From contig OZ234501.1 in NCBI GenBank assembly GCA_965153455.1, positions 4,154,001 through 4,218,000 of the forward strand: 64,000 bases of DNA, in the 5' to 3' direction. The position numbers and the translations under genes are program-made. Source of the stretch: Sphagnum compactum. Taxonomy: Eukaryota; Bryophyta; Sphagnopsida; Sphagnales. Position 1 is the stretch's first letter. Each line of letters starts with the position of its first letter. Under the pieces are notes generated by a model. It had not been told where the DNA came from. It did not search any database and saw only the letters and a list, made by a program, of their open reading frames with translations. Below are positions 24,426 through 37,789 of this stretch, one piece after another.

Positions 24426-26121
24426 TTTCTATTCTCTCCTCATTGTTCATTACAACAATCTTCCTTCTTCATTACTCATTATTTTAACCTTAAGTTTCAT
24501 GTGTGTGCAAGCAATACCTTGGGGCCAGAACAAAGCATTACAAAACTTTTCAAGGTATGAATAACAAGCAACAATCTCACCCACATTAAGATTGAATTGG
24601 TTTGTTATGAAGCCTTGACACTAAACAGAAAATACCTAAATCTTACAATATTTCTTGAATCTTGGCCACACTACATATCAAACATGTATATGATCTAATA
24701 CCTATGCTCATACAATAATTCATACTTAAAAACCTTGTATATTTGCACAATACTAATGCAAACTAATCATGATACTGGAATTGTGCAATGCAAATAATCC
24801 TATTGAGTGAGTTAAAAGGTGATCATTATCTAACCTACAAGGAAGCTCTAGTTGAGGAGCAAGAACATTTGAAGAAAATGAAGGTATGTTTATTCTTCTG
24901 ACTTTCTTTTGCATTTGCTATTCCTTTGATCTTCATTTACAATTGCTAGGTTTTGTATTTCTTAGTTTTTTTGGCATTTTCCATCATCTCATTTATGTTT
25001 ATGTGTGTTGGTAGATATATAATTTTTTGGTCCATGCAGATCCTTGTAAAATGAATGGATCCATGTGGCTTCAAGCGTGCAACCTCATGTTGTGAAGAAA
25101 AGCTCTATTGTTCTTGATTGCTGTCACATCACACCATGTTGGAACATTTATTTCTATCATTTTCAATTTGTCAGACAATCATGACATTGTGTTTTGGAAC
25201 TTTGCTGAGGGATTGAGTGACTTGTGAGATATGATGGCAAGCATCTGACATGATACCAATGATCATGAGCAACAGTGGTGGGTACTACAGATTGCATAAC
25301 AAGCACGATCAAACATAGCACTACAAAATTTATTCACAGTTCCATTTATTTTACCATGCAACTTTCAGCTCTCTATTTCAATACATACTGTGATTAGTAA
25401 TAATTAGTTGCAGGCACAAACAAGTTTCAATTTCTTCATTATGATGATGGCCTTTCTTTTCAGCCCATTACAAGAAAATGTGACGAACTTTGGACACTCT
25501 ACAAAACATTCACCATCCTTTCCCATCCTCTCCTTTCACATATCAATGAATTTTGAGATCATAATAAACAATAGAAAACTTTGTGAAACACCTTGGGAAC
25601 CATGTTTAGGAACTGTATGGGACACATTGGGAACACCAAGACCCAAAAAATTCTCAAACCATTTGGTCAATCTGTATCCACCAGAAGAACAGCAGTCAAA
25701 CAACATTTTTCTCTAATTCAAAAGAGACCATTGCATCACAGGAAGATTTTTTTTTGAGTTGAGGATTGAGAAAGATTTAACAAAGCATTTTGAGACTGAG
25801 TGTACAACTGCTGGATCCAGCAGCCCTCCCCGTGACTTGAATTCATGCAAAACAAAATTCGCAATGTGAGGTTAGATTAAGTGAAAGTATCTTTAAATAT
25901 ATATACCACCCTAACACAGTAACCCTCCATGTTTACTGCTTCACTTGCAACTAAAGTGATTCTTAAAACAAGCAGCGAAAAAAGAATGGAAATTGGTAGC
26001 ACATTTGCATGAAAAGCCCCTTTTGAAATGATGCAGAACAGTTGTGTAGATCATATATATGCAGTGGCATTGCCATCCATCTGGACGTCAAAGAATCCAT
26101 CATCATTTTACTTTCCACCCA
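24426..26121. other. Spacer 3' of the TMN gene, one possible coding relic
   Basis: At about 24798-24885 a plus-strand frame reads LSELKGDHYLTYKEALVEEQ and ends in a GTATGT donor-like site. It looks charged and helical, but no partner exon is evident. The rest is stop-rich. The last few hundred bases may include the 3' UTR of the minus-strand TMN gene. Confidence 0.45.
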
Positions 26122-29100
26122 CTACTCGCACTTGATGGCCCGGTATATGTGACGCACAAACACAAGTGATGCCCGATAGCCAACTGAACCAAGCATCAAA
26201 AAGAAACCGTAACAGACACAGCCCATATAGCCGAAGAAAAATGATGTCTGCATCAACCCTGTCATGTCTGATCGTACAAAGTAGTAGTAGTAGCAGTAAC
26301 CATAGATGAAGAAGCCTGTTGATCCACCACAGAACACAGACCTGAACCCAGAAAATCACACATAAAAATCACACATATCAACCTTAAATTCTGAAGAAGA
26401 CGATGAAGAATTCAGGTCGTCTGTCCAAAATATGTCAGCAATGATTGTTAACTTAAGGGTAAGCAACTTAGCTATATAGTATGATAAAATAAACTTCCAT
26501 GGACAGAAATGACAATATCGAATGGACAGAAGAAATTTAGCCCACAGTCAGCTATGACTTCATTATGTACTTTTGATTGCACCACTAAGATCTTACAACA
26601 AGCCAATCTGCCGAAGCTGCACATTTGACTACAGCTCAATGTCACCCCAAGCCTAAAACTTCACATTAGGTTGTAATCAAAAGAGAGTTACCTCCACCAC
26701 CAATCATGATCCTCGATAGCTAGCTGGAAGTAGGTGAGTGCAACTGTGATAAATGCAGTCACAATGATGAGGATGATGAAGACAATGAACAAAATGCTGT
26801 AGATAGTGTAGATTTTGTGACCCCACACACTTGCAAAAATGTAGTAGAGCTCAATGTAAATTGCACTGAATGGCAGAAAGCCTGCCATGCACATCTGTAA
26901 ACCCACAAAAAACATCAATCCTTCTCTCCATGTGGTAGATTGCCTGAATTTCTCCATGATAAATGAGATCACAGAAAAGAAGTCAAAAAGCATATAGAAT
27001 ATCAACGTTTGAAAATATTAGCACATGAACATAAGCAAACAATCACATTGGAAATGTCTCGTCTCAACATTGTAAGGAAAGAAGGCTTTCATAGCCACCA
27101 AAACTACACTAGATTCTACCTCTAAAATAAGTCATTAAAAGCTATAAACAATGAACATGTTTGCATTTTACAAACAGATATCAAAAGAAGGGACCCAATC
27201 TCTTCCAGTTCTTAAAATCACAGCAGATGTTGTAGTACCTGTGGTATGGTATTGCGGTACCACGGAAGAGCAGGAATTTCACGGGGATATTTATTGGTTC
27301 GGCATGGGGCATAAAACTCTGACTTGTTATTCTTGCCTGCAATGCCACCCAACACCTGGATACAAACATGATGATTAAGATTAAGCCAGAGTCACTTAAC
27401 AGCCTGAGTTCTTAAACCTGAAGATGCAGGGGTGTCACTTACAGTGAGAGGAAATGTAACAAGGGCCCAGATGATGGCAATAATGACAATGGTGCCAAAT
27501 GGTAATGCAGCTGTTGATCGGTAGGCAATGGCCACAGTGTTGTTGAAGCAGAACACCAAGAATAGAGGCCCCGAAAACAGAGACCCCGTCAACAGCAAGT
27601 TCCTCACCTATCCACACCAACTAAAGTCAGTGCTTGACAAATAATTACATCCTTATCAGAAAGTTCCTAAGAATGAATGCACACAAAGCCTCAAAACATT
27701 GATCACTTTTCAACTCAATTAGCTTGCTCCTTGTAATGTATTGGCTTCCAATACACCAACTGAGTGTTTTGAATCACTAAAACAAGAAATGGTAACACTA
27801 GTGTTTTATCCAGAAATGGAAGTAACCATGAAAATCTTTCAGGAGATGGAGCTCTTGTTTACATTCAAGCCCTTTCAGAAAGAAGCCAACTGCCTCACCT
27901 TTGATGCTGCTAAGACAAACCTGAGTTTTACAAGTCACATGGCATATCCCACTTATCTTTCAAAGCAGCCATAAATCTGGAATTCCTTTCATGACAAAGA
28001 AACTAAGAAGGAAGTCAGCTCTGTGCCTACACTTGCCAGTTTAAATCTCTTACTTCAAGTAAATTCACCTCTGATGAACAATTACCAGTAAGTATGTATG
28101 CATCAGTCTAGATTGACTGCATACAGACTAGTCAATTCTGAAAAGCAGAAATTTACCCATGATTCACCACCCATTTGACGGTACAGATGTGCTGACACAT
28201 AGCCAGAAATGCCAGCTGTGAGGGCATATATGACGAGGCAGGCAGTGTTGAGTGCTCCTCGATTGTAAGGGTAAAATACTCCTACCAATGATAGACCAAA
28301 TATGAAGAACACCAAAACAAGCAGTTGTGTCCCACTCCCAATAACAGCAGAAAATATGCTGCATTCCCCACCCCATCCCTAGTTACTTACTAATCTTTAC
28401 AAGCTCAAAGAGCTGTAATGCAAACACTGGAGTGGTTGCTAATAAATGAGCAAGAACACATGATGAACAAAATTACATGAAACTCCATCTCACTTGGGAT
28501 AAGGGGGGAATCTGAAGACATCCCCATGAATGTATTTCCAGCCTGTTTCCTCGGGATCCTCCTCATCCTCATTGGTATACCTGTAGAATGCGATACCATG
28601 TTGTCACTCCCAGATACCAACAGCTCAAATCTTGATCTAATAGAAATGCTTGCGATTTTCATGACTGATTACAGTCAGTAATAGTCAAGTGATGAGATGC
28701 AAGAAAAGACAGTTCCTTTTACTGATTTCCACCTGCTGAAAAAAATCAAGCATAGAATAGGAAGCATAAGATTTGCCTGTGGCTGGTAGGAAGATGAAAA
28801 GGAAAGTCCTAAGACCAGCTTACTTGATGAAGTCGTTTTTAAGAACCCGCATGAGAATGGTGGCCAAGAAGCCAGTTAATAACAGCACTGTCACGCATGA
28901 GTTGATGATGGAAAACCAGTGAATCTCAAGATGCTGTGGCAGGAATGAGTACTTTTGATACTTTTCCATGCGGTGCTCAAAGGTGGTGTCTGTTGACTCC
29001 CACTTAGTTGAGTATGTGAAGTCAACTTCCAAGTCCTTTTCTGTTGTTATATCCACAGCCTGGTTTGGATCCGTGGACACGCTGATCTCAATCACACGAT

Positions 29101-30358
29101 CCTCATTGTACTTCACATCAAAGTGCACATGTGTGAAGAGCAAATATCGTTTCTCTTCTGGAATTTTTCCAATGAAGCCCCATAGTGGAAGATCATCAAA
29201 AAACATCTGCAAGGAACAAGCAAATCACAAAGCAAATCCTGAGCTTTCACAACATCTGTGCACAACTTGCACTAACCTCTGATAAACCTGATGATTCCAC
29301 CTAAAAGCAGGAAGACAAAAAGGAAGACTGCAAACCTGAAAATAGTAGTCCTGTTCAACTGCTGTTTTGAACTTTGAGATGTCTTTTGGATTGAGTTTCA
29401 CAGAGCAAAGCCTCTCAGATGTCTTATTCGTCTTGAAGGTCACGTTGTACAATGTGGTCACCATGCGGTCTCCTTCCAGCACTTCTCCTAGATCCTCTGA
29501 TTTGTGCTTCACATCGGTTGGTGAGCAAAATGGCATATCATAGTACTGATACGTCTCACTGCAACCAGAACAAATTGTCAATGCATACTTCATCCTTGCA
29601 GTTGCACAATAAAACCAATCCCCAGTATGATCAATCAATCTTGCATGCCTAATCTTCTGCAACCTTGGAAATGGCTGCTCACTTGCTCCCAACACACAAC
29701 CCAAAAAACATGGACTCGCTTCTGAGTCGACCAAGAAGAAGAAGATGGAGACTGCCATGTCCACTGAAATGGCTGGCATGATTCTCTCTCTCAGATCGAA
29801 GCATCCCTAGAAGAGGTGATTTTTTTCTGTCTTGCAGTAATCATAGCAACACATTCATTTGGTCTGCCGAATGTTTTTCCTACATGCAGAAAGCTCCTAG
29901 GTTCATGTACATTGTATGACTGCGCGACCTCAGTGACCCGGCCTACAATGCCTCCCTCCAATGTAGCTGGCTATGAAGTCCAGCATACAAACCATGCGGG
30001 ATGTGAAGCCACAAATGACTTGTGCAAGAGCAACGATTCCTAAACAGTATGCTAACTGACATGGTGCAACAGATCAAGAACCCTGGGCTACGAGATTACA
30101 AAGGCAAGAAGAGAGAAACCGGCAGGGAAGGAATGTGAGAGGAAAGGTTGTGTGTGATCAAGATCATCACCTGGGATTGTGAAAGGGCCCCACTTTGTTT
30201 GCGTACAAGGGCACATGGTCCCCGTCTTTGTAGCGATGATCCCTCGCTCCTAACAGCGTCCTACCACCGCTCTCCACTCCCACCGCACAAAACAACACAA
30301 GAAAGAAGCAAAGAAGCACCGGCATCACTATCCCGCCTCTCCTACTGTTGTTCCCCAT
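26122..30358 (-). CDS. TMN: Transmembrane nine (TM9SF/EMP70) endomembrane protein
   Basis: Nine exons join in phase: 30358-30171, 29558-29336, 29206-28824, 28580-28494, 28358-28157, 27607-27443, 27355-27239, 26894-26692 and 26341-26122. They give 595 residues, the usual family size. The N terminus has a signal peptide ([16 protein letters not shown]), then the lumenal [17 protein letters not shown] and [11 protein letters not shown] motifs. The first membrane span is at about 235-256. The multi-span C-terminal half includes [29 protein letters not shown]-type and [12 protein letters not shown] motifs. The protein ends IKCE, fitting the KXD/E COPI-binding Golgi-retention signal known for plant EMP12. 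The family works in Golgi/endosomal sorting. Met 1 or Met 12 could start it. It most resembles the Arabidopsis TMN1-type clade. All borders are GT-AG and no break is seen. Confidence 0.96.
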
Positions 30359-31880
30359 TCCGTCTTTCCTTTTCTTGCTCTCCCCACCCCCTTCTTCACC
30401 CTTTCTCCCTCCTACTCTCTCCGTCTACACTCCTAAGCCAAAGTTTCCGAGCAGATCTGGAGTTTATCGGCCCCCCCGCGGCCCTCTCTCTTCTTCTCCC
30501 CGCTTTTCTCACCCCACCACCCCGTCCTTGCTTCCTCTTTCTTCGTTCTTTGTACAAGAAGCTTTTATCTGTCACAACCCTGCCCGCATTGCGACCAGAA
30601 CCAGATCTTCGGCTGCAGAATCCAAAGCTCTACAATATCTTTCACGACACAACAGAAGAAGAACAAAAGAGCCGCCCGCCCAGATAAAGAGGGAGAGAGA
30701 GCCGCGATCGCAAAACCGCAGCCGCAAAAACGAGAGCGAGCAAGCAAGCAAGGAACCCCGAAAGGAAAGGGGTAGGCGCAGGAAAGGAGAGCGTGAAGGA
30801 CGAAGATCTCCCTCACCATTCCGGACGCCCAGAATGTGCTCCCGTTGGCGGGGGAAGCCCATTCCATCGTTGACCTCCCGTTACAGACATTGTGTAATAT
30901 CCCTCTCAGCTTTTTTCTGTAACGTCGTGAATATTTTCTTTTTCTTTCTCGTTTTCCTATTTTATGGGAATTAACCACTCAAATTTTTTTGGTGGGCATG
31001 TGTTTGCTCTACTCTTGGGTAGTTTTTGGAGTTGGCAAATTCACACATACACAAATGTGAAATTATTAGAAAAAAATTGAAAAATAATTTCTTAGCAATG
31101 TGTTGGGCTTCTCAAATTAGAGGTACCTACCAAATGGTTATCCCTACTAGGTATTTAAGTTGTGTACATATTGAAGATTTGGATTTTCACTTAAAGATGT
31201 ACCTAGTACCTACTACCCCACCCCCCAATGGAGATCTATCTTACAATGGGTATTGTGTGTTAAATTGCATATGATGGAATTATTTTTGTATGGATATGGA
31301 CTTAACTTTGTAATATTAGATCACTCCCACAATAATACAAATTCAATGTTTTCAATAAAGTTCTTCTTATTATGCTTGAAAAAAAATGAAAAATCCAAGA
31401 ACCAATTTTTAAAAAAAATTCCCTCTTTTATTGAATGTAAGTCTTTTGAAATTTACAATGAGCTACAAATCATGCAAGGTGGCCATGAAATATAATTGTT
31501 TTGATATTGCGATGGTGGCATGACAAAGTATGCCACCTTTAAATTGTAATATGTAGTATGACTTTAGCTTACATTCGTGCCCATGTTGAAGTACATTTCA
31601 AGAGGTTGCTTTTTCAAGGTTGTCTTCTTCTTCTCTTTCAGGTTTTGTAAAGCTATGGGTTTTCAAGGTCTTCGTTCCTCCCTTTAGGATTGTTGAGCTA
31701 GGCGCCTTTTTAGTGTAGGGTAAAAGCTTGAGTGGGTAAGCTTTAGGGGAATAAGGGCCCCGCAAGGCAAAGCCACACATAGGCTCAATTCTTGTAAACC
31801 CTGCCCCCAAGGGCTTTACACGGTTTGAAAATCAAACCGCTTTTGTGCATGAATGACACACACTGGGACATAAAGCATGT
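30359..31880. other. TMN upstream region and spacer
   Basis: 30360-30900 is GC- and CpG-richer, with C/T-rich stretches on the plus strand (GA-rich on the gene strand), and probably contains the TMN 5' UTR and promoter. I could not place a TATA box confidently. 31.0-31.88 kb is AT-rich with no gene. A fragment at 31690-31830 resembles, in reverse, sequence at 1340-1420. Confidence 0.5.
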
Positions 31881-31885
31881 ATCAC

Positions 31886-32146
31886 TTACTCTTTCTTTCC
31901 TGGAAGTGAGAGAGTCAGTGATACATTTCCCACAGCAGCAGGTCTGATAAATGAAGAAGATGGATCATCAAAAGGACCATTTCCATTTTCAAAATACTTG
32001 TGTCCAATTAGACACAAAGCAAATTCAAGAAGAACTTGATGACATTGAAAGTCCATCTTGAATTCCATGCAGCTCTTTTTTGGACACTCCAAAAGAAATG
32101 GTGTTATTGTTGCAAAACACTTTCTGATTGCAATAATTTTGGTCTT
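31886..32146 (-). CDS. Possible terminal exon of an unidentified gene
   Basis: An acceptor-like CAACAG (ending at 32147) precedes an 86-codon frame ending at a stop at 31886. The frame includes LLEFALCLIGHKYFENGNGP and ends VSLTLSLPGKKE. An upstream segment on the same strand has good donors (GTAAGT near 32316, GTATGT near 32430) and a telomere-box region at 32862-32876, which suggests a promoter and leader. I could not join a continuous reading frame through the upstream pieces, since each frame there meets a stop. It could be a real gene with extra exons, a non-coding transcript or a pseudogene. Confidence 0.3.
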   Translation of the reverse strand, partial: KTKIIAIRKCFATITPFLLECPKKSCMEFKMDFQCHQVLLEFALCLIGHKYFENGNGPFDDPSSSFIRPAAVGNVSLTLSLPGKKE

Positions 32147-32219
32147 CTGTTGCAGCAGTTAAACTAACAAACATCCCATATATGCAAATGCTACAAGCAA
32201 AAACAACAGCTAAGAAACT

Positions 32220-32252
32220 CTCTCTCTCTCTCTGTCTCTCTCTCTCTCTCCT
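32220..32252. repeat. CT-rich simple repeat
   Basis: An interrupted CT run lies inside the putative intron of the doubtful 32-kb locus. Confidence 0.85.
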
Positions 32253-32861
32253 GATTGGGCGTATTCCCCCTCGTGCAGTGCATCAGCTACCGAGAGTGTC
32301 TTTCATTGTAACTTACCTGAGATCTCAGAGATCAAGTGTAAAAGCCATCCTTTGCACTACTGCATTTGCAGTGAACCCCAATCCCTTCCCTCCGAACAAA
32401 TCCTCAACATCAGGACTGCGATCAGAATCCTCTGGGCAAACATACCTCTCTCCACCCCAACGAAACAGTTTCGCAATTTCAAGTCTATATTCATTTGAAA
32501 TGCTCACACACCAAGAATATAGAAAAGATTGGACTTGCATCCGCTAGGGACATTCATTCTTACACAACACGCCATACTCAAAACATAAGCCTCGCTTGGC
32601 TGGTAGCCCTGAATGAAGCTCGGGAGTGCCAAAGCTCCGGTATGACTATACTAGGCACAACACGTTTTGAGTCAACAAAAGGAGATGGGAAGACGACGCA
32701 CATGCTCCTTTTTTCTCAAGAGTGATGTGATGTTGGTAGAGTGATGGAAGGAAGAGGGAACAAAAAAACAACGTAAAAATCTCTCGCTCGTTCTGTGCGC
32801 GTGTGTCTCTCTCACAGTCTTGTGCGCGCACGCTCTGTCTCTGTATTGCAAAGCCTGTCCC

Positions 32862-32876
32862 AAACCCTAACCCTAA
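32862..32876. promoter_or_regulatory. Telo-box AAACCCTAACCCTAA
   Basis: Two telomere-type units lie just upstream of a CpG-richer segment (32780-32830). In plant promoters, telo boxes near the transcription start are common in growth-related and translation genes. This supports the idea that a minus-strand transcript starts near 32.8 kb. Confidence 0.4.
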
Positions 32877-32934
32877 TCAGTGTCGGCCCATTTTATCCAG
32901 TCACCGCATGAGCGCCAAACCCTAATTTCATCTA

Positions 32935-33200
32935 AAACCCTAATTTCGCCAAATTTCGACCTGAAAAATATGATTTCAACCTATACAAAGGATTTTTAAA
33001 GAGAAGTATAGCCCAAATTCGCCAGATTTCGAAAGAAAAATAGATCCAAATCATCAGATTTTTATGATGAGTTCCAGTCCATAGCCAAAAATATAGAAGG
33101 ATTTTTGTTTTATTTTTCCTTCTGCCATATCTAGTATGAAGCCAAATTTGACTAAAGCTTCTTATGGGTGATTGCCACTTCAGCTGCATCACAAATTTGG
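32935..33200 (+). repeat. Dispersed repeat family A, copy 2
   Basis: This matches the reverse complement of 1-290. Shared blocks include ATAGCCAAAAATATAGAAGG, GCCAAATTTGACTAAAG and GGTGATTGCCA, ending at CATCACAAATT. Confidence 0.6.
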
Positions 33201-33589
33201 AAAAGACAAACCCTGATCTTCAGTGCCAGGAGGTCCTGCCGTGCACGGTCCCGCTCTTGACAAGTGGATGTTTCACAAAACAACATAAGTGCTTTTAGAA
33301 GTACTTGATAATCATGCATCTATCAACTTCTTTGATCATTCATTGATGCAAAAATCATTGTTACATCAACAAAACTTGGGATGCACATTGTTGTACACTA
33401 TCAATGAAAAAATTGAATGGCATTGCATGCAACTTGAATTGAATTGAATTTGAACACATGAAAATTCAATTTGGATTGCATCAAAATAATTTAATCAATA
33501 TAATTGGATTCAAATTCAATTGAAAAAAAATAGGGTGCAAATCGGTGTAGAAGGTATTGAAAAATCTACTTGTAACTATCTATCTCTAT

Positions 33590-34910
33590 GAAGGAAGGTA
33601 GTTTTTTTGTTTTGTTTTGTTTTGTTTTGGAGTGAGATCCACCCAACTGGATGCTTCAGATGGTGTTCTTGGTGTCTTTGGGAAGCTCTCGACGAGGAGG
33701 GGTGCATGGGCTTGGTTCCATGGCGTTTGGATTTGCGGTGCAAAAGTTTTTGAATATTGAATGATTTTTTCACTGAAAATTAAATTAAATTGTAGCTAAA
33801 AATTTCAGAGGAATTGGAATGTGCCTTTGGTGTTCATGGATGTTGTGTCCACCCTTTACATTATAAAGAGTTTACACTTTGGCCAACGGCACAGGCCACA
33901 CCCGTGATATTGAAAAAAAAACCATGAAAAAACATAGATTCAAAATCCCACCTTTTCATTCCTTTTTACTTGGGAATCAACTAAATATACTTCAATTTGA
34001 AATTTATTATCCAAAACGATGGCTTATTATGAAACCAAAAAGTTGCTCTCCATAAACCAATTCCAATGAATCATTGTCATTGAAAATTTACAAAGTTAAC
34101 ACTAACTTTTTAATATTTTTTTCAGACATTAACCTTTCCTCAATTTGATGAAGGCATTGACAAATGAACGTTTCCTTTGAATCCTTTGAGAAAGCATGAA
34201 AAGAAAAAACCATTTTACTCTCTAGAAACATGTCTAGTTGCTCAATTTGAACATTCTATTCAACCATGCCATGAAGTGAATTGCAAATTAAAACAAGATT
34301 GTGAAGTACCTTCCATATTGACATGATTTAGTTTTTAGTGTGAATTGCACCACACAATCATTGATTGTCAATCAGACACTACCCTCGTACCTAGGCTAGT
34401 TAGACACTAATTAAATATTTTGGGTTTTTTGAAAATTCAAAAAAAAAAAACTTGCCATGTTGAAAATCTGAAAAAAAACTTTGAAGCACATTAACTTCAC
34501 TATTTAGTATAGTGTCTAATTTTATATAATTAACATTTTTATTGCTGAAGTAAATGACAAACATTTCTTATTTTTAGGCACCTTGCTGTCAAACCAACAT
34601 ATAGGCACTATGCTATCATGTATCCAATTGAAGGAGGTAGTTTGTTTATTTTGTTTAAACCCTAACATCTGTTGTTGCACTCTTGGTACCACAATTGGAA
34701 AGCTCTTAGTGAGTAGGGATGCATTCAAATGGTTTCATAATGTTTAGACTTATGTTGCAAGGGTTATTGAAAATTGAATGCAATTAAAATTAAGACGTAA
34801 AAAAAATAGAGACATGCTTTAGTATTATTGGAAAGCCCTTGATGAGTAGGATTTTAGTAAGTAAGAAGTTCACACTTTTTAAACCTAAGGTGTGGGAGAT
34901 ATTGAATTTT
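33590..34910. repeat. Diverged direct duplication of about 330 bp (33590-33920 and 34630-34910)
   Basis: Both copies begin GGTAGTTT with T-rich or TTTTG-rich sequence. They continue through a TGGGAAGCTCT(C/T)AG(A/T)GAG-like block, a GGTTCCATGGCGTTT/GGTTTCATAATGTTT-like block, and GAATTTGAGT- or AAGTTCACACTTT-like ends. There is no coding potential. The sequence between the copies is AT-rich with no gene. Confidence 0.5.
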
Positions 34911-35399
34911 GAGTTAAAAAATCATTAAAAATTCAAATCAAAACTTTAATATGTGCCACACTCATAATCAATGTTTTTTTCTATGACAAAATTTTGCAAT
35001 TTGGCAATTTTTTCTTCAAAAAGTGAAAGAAAAAAAAATTAAAGGAATTTTTGCCATTTTGAAAATAAAAATAATTAAATTAGTCACCTTTAGACCTAGG
35101 CACTTCCCAGGTCACCACTTATAAGGGCAAACACTAAATAGTAACAATGAATTAAATGAAGCACCAGGTTTGACACAATTATAGTACAATACAATATAAT
35201 GTTCAACAATATATATATATAGTACCCACACAATGATTAATGGTTTAAGTATTTTTTTAAAATATTATTTTCAAAGGTAAAAAACTAATGCAATGGTTAA
35301 AATCCCTTTTATAGCCCAAAGCTTTTGGGTTTGAAACTTTTCCTAAATTATTTTTTTAATCCATGAACAAAAATGGATGAAAAGAAATTCTTGAAATAA

Positions 35400-36990
35400 A
35401 AAGAGGTTTAAGTTGTTCCCTGGGGAATAACCATGTTCCCAAAATAGCAAGGCTTAAATTGTCGTGAGGAACAACCATGTTCTTAAATGATAAATATTTT
35501 TTTCTTCTAGAAGACATGATTGTTCCCCAAGAAAATAAAGTTTAAGTTGCACCCACTCCTTTCCCCTGGGGACATGATTGCTCTTAGGGAAAAAAAGTTT
35601 AAGTTGTTCCGTAGGGCAACTTAAGTTCCTTCTCCTTAAGGACATGAAAGTTCTCAGAAAAAAATGGTTTAAGTTGCTCCCTAAGGCAACTTAAGTTCCT
35701 CCCCAGGGACATGATTGTTCCTCGAGGAAAAAAAAGGCTTAAGTCGTTCCCTAGAGCAATTTAAGCTCATTTTCCATCATGTCCCTAAAAAAAAAATTAA
35801 ATTTGTCTTCAAGGCAACTTGAGCTCCTTCTCCCTAAGGACATGATTGTTCCCTAGAGAAAAAAATGTTTAAAATGTTCTCGAGGGCAATTTAAACTCCT
35901 TCTCCTCGAGGACATGAAAAATGCAACTTCCCTAGATAAAGGCCCAAGTTCCCTAGGAAACGGGAAACATATGTTTTGACTTTTTTTGCAATTATAGTCA
36001 TTTCATATATATTTTTATATAGGCTTGCGACTTATCATTGGAAAGGACTCAAAAAAAGTAACAACTTTGTAGTTAAAAGCACTTCAATTAGAAACTTACA
36101 TGCAAAAATTATGTTCATACAAAGTTTCGAACACATTTGTTCCCCATGGGGAACATGGTTTCTCCCTAAGCAACTTAAGCCCGTTTCTCCCCAAAGTCCA
36201 ACCATGTGTCTGGGGGAGCAACCTAAACCGTGATCCTCGGAGAACAACCATGTTCCCTTGGGGAGTAAATGTGTCTAAAACTTTGTGTGATCATAACTTT
36301 TACATATAACTTTTAATTGAAGTGTTTCTAAGTACAAAGTTGTAGTTGTTCTTGAAACCTTTCCAATAGAAGGTTGCAAACCTATATAAAAACACACATG
36401 AGATGATTGTGATTGTTAAAACATTTGGAACATATTTTTTTTGGCGAACTTGGGCCTTTCCCCAAGGGAAGTTCATTGTTACCCGAGAAGGTAAAGGAGT
36501 TTAAATTGCCTAGGGGAACAATTTAAACTTTTTTCCCCCGGGGAATAATCATGTCCCCCGGGGAGAAGAAGGTTAAGTTGTCCTAGGGAGCAACCATGTG
36601 CCCAGAGGAGCAAGGGTTTAAATTGCCAAGGGGGAGCAGCCATGTTCCATGGAGAACAAATGTGTCTAAAATTTTGTTTGATCATAACTTTTGCATATGA
36701 GTTCTGATTAATGTGTTTTCAATTACAAAGTTGTAGTTCCCCTCAAGACCTTTCCAATGATAGGTTGCAAGACTATAAAAAAATTACGAGATAATTATGA
36801 TTGCAAAAATATTCAGAACATATGTTTTTTCAAGGAACTTAGGTCTTTCCTAGGGAAAATACATTGTTCCCCAGGGAAGGTGCCCTTCTCTTTGGGGAAC
36901 TTGGGCCCTTCCCCAAGGAAAATTCATTGCTCCTCTGGGAAGTTGTATTTTTCACTAGGGAACTTTTCTTATTCCATGGGGAATTTGCTT
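35400..36990. repeat. Palindrome-rich satellite-like region with GGGGAAC/GTTCCCC motifs
   Basis: From 35400 to 35960 many 55-60 bp units alternate GTTCCCTAGGGCAACTTAAG-like and GGGACATGATTGTTCC-like blocks. A 200-bp unit with ACTACAAAGTTGTTAC-, CCTTTCCAATGATAGGTTGC- and AACATATGTTT-like blocks occurs inverted at 35945-36146. It occurs direct at 36245-36470 and 36655-36850. No gene is present. Short frames here are by-products of the repeats. Confidence 0.8.
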
Positions 36991-37789
36991 GGGATTGGCA
37001 CTTAATTTTTTTTTGCTTGAAAAAGTTATTTTCTACGGGCAACTAACTTAACCATGGCACAATTGGTTAAGATTCTTTCAAAAGTGGGTGCTTTAGAATA
37101 TCACTTATTGTAGGTTATCATAGTCAAATTTAAGAAGTAAATTACATTATACCATATTATCGAAAAAACAATTGAGAAAATGATTAAACTTCAGACCTTT
37201 GGGGGGTTGAAAGGAGGAATTTAACCATTACATCACATTTTATTTTTTTTGAAACCATGATGTAAGAAATATACTTACAACAATCACCATTGTGCAGGTA
37301 CAGTTAAGAAAATACATTTTTTTTCTTGGTAGGCATTGTACTGCAAATGTGTCGAACCTGGTGCTACGTTTAATTCGTTATTATTATCTAATGTTTACCT
37401 TTGTAATACCACTTTTGTGAAAATGTTACAATCCACTTATGATGGGCAATCACCATTTAATGGTAATTAATGTTGGGGATCCTCATTATTGGACCTATTG
37501 AAAAATTTTGAAAAAAAAAGAAGCCATGCTAATAATCATTAAATATTAAATGTTGGATTAATGAATGAAAACAACTCACACTTTCATTTAAACAAATCAA
37601 AGAAGGTTTATAATTGAAAGTATTATCAATCTTTTGTGCAAAATATGAACATTTCCAAAAAAATAAAATTTTGATTTTATGGAATATTTTATCAAAATGT
37701 TCAAACAAATGATGAATAGGTGAGTGAGGGAGAAAATTTTAGATTAAGTTGTGGACAAAAGTTTGTGATGATTTGCATATACATGTAAT

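Noticed and set aside
29816-30043. 75-codon plus-strand frame
   Set aside because: It lies inside intron 1 of the minus-strand TMN gene and has no recognisable content.
30348-30974. 208-codon plus-strand frame over the TMN upstream region
   Set aside because: The sequence is C/T-rich 5' flank of a minus-strand gene. The translation is Pro/Ser/Arg low-complexity with no domain.
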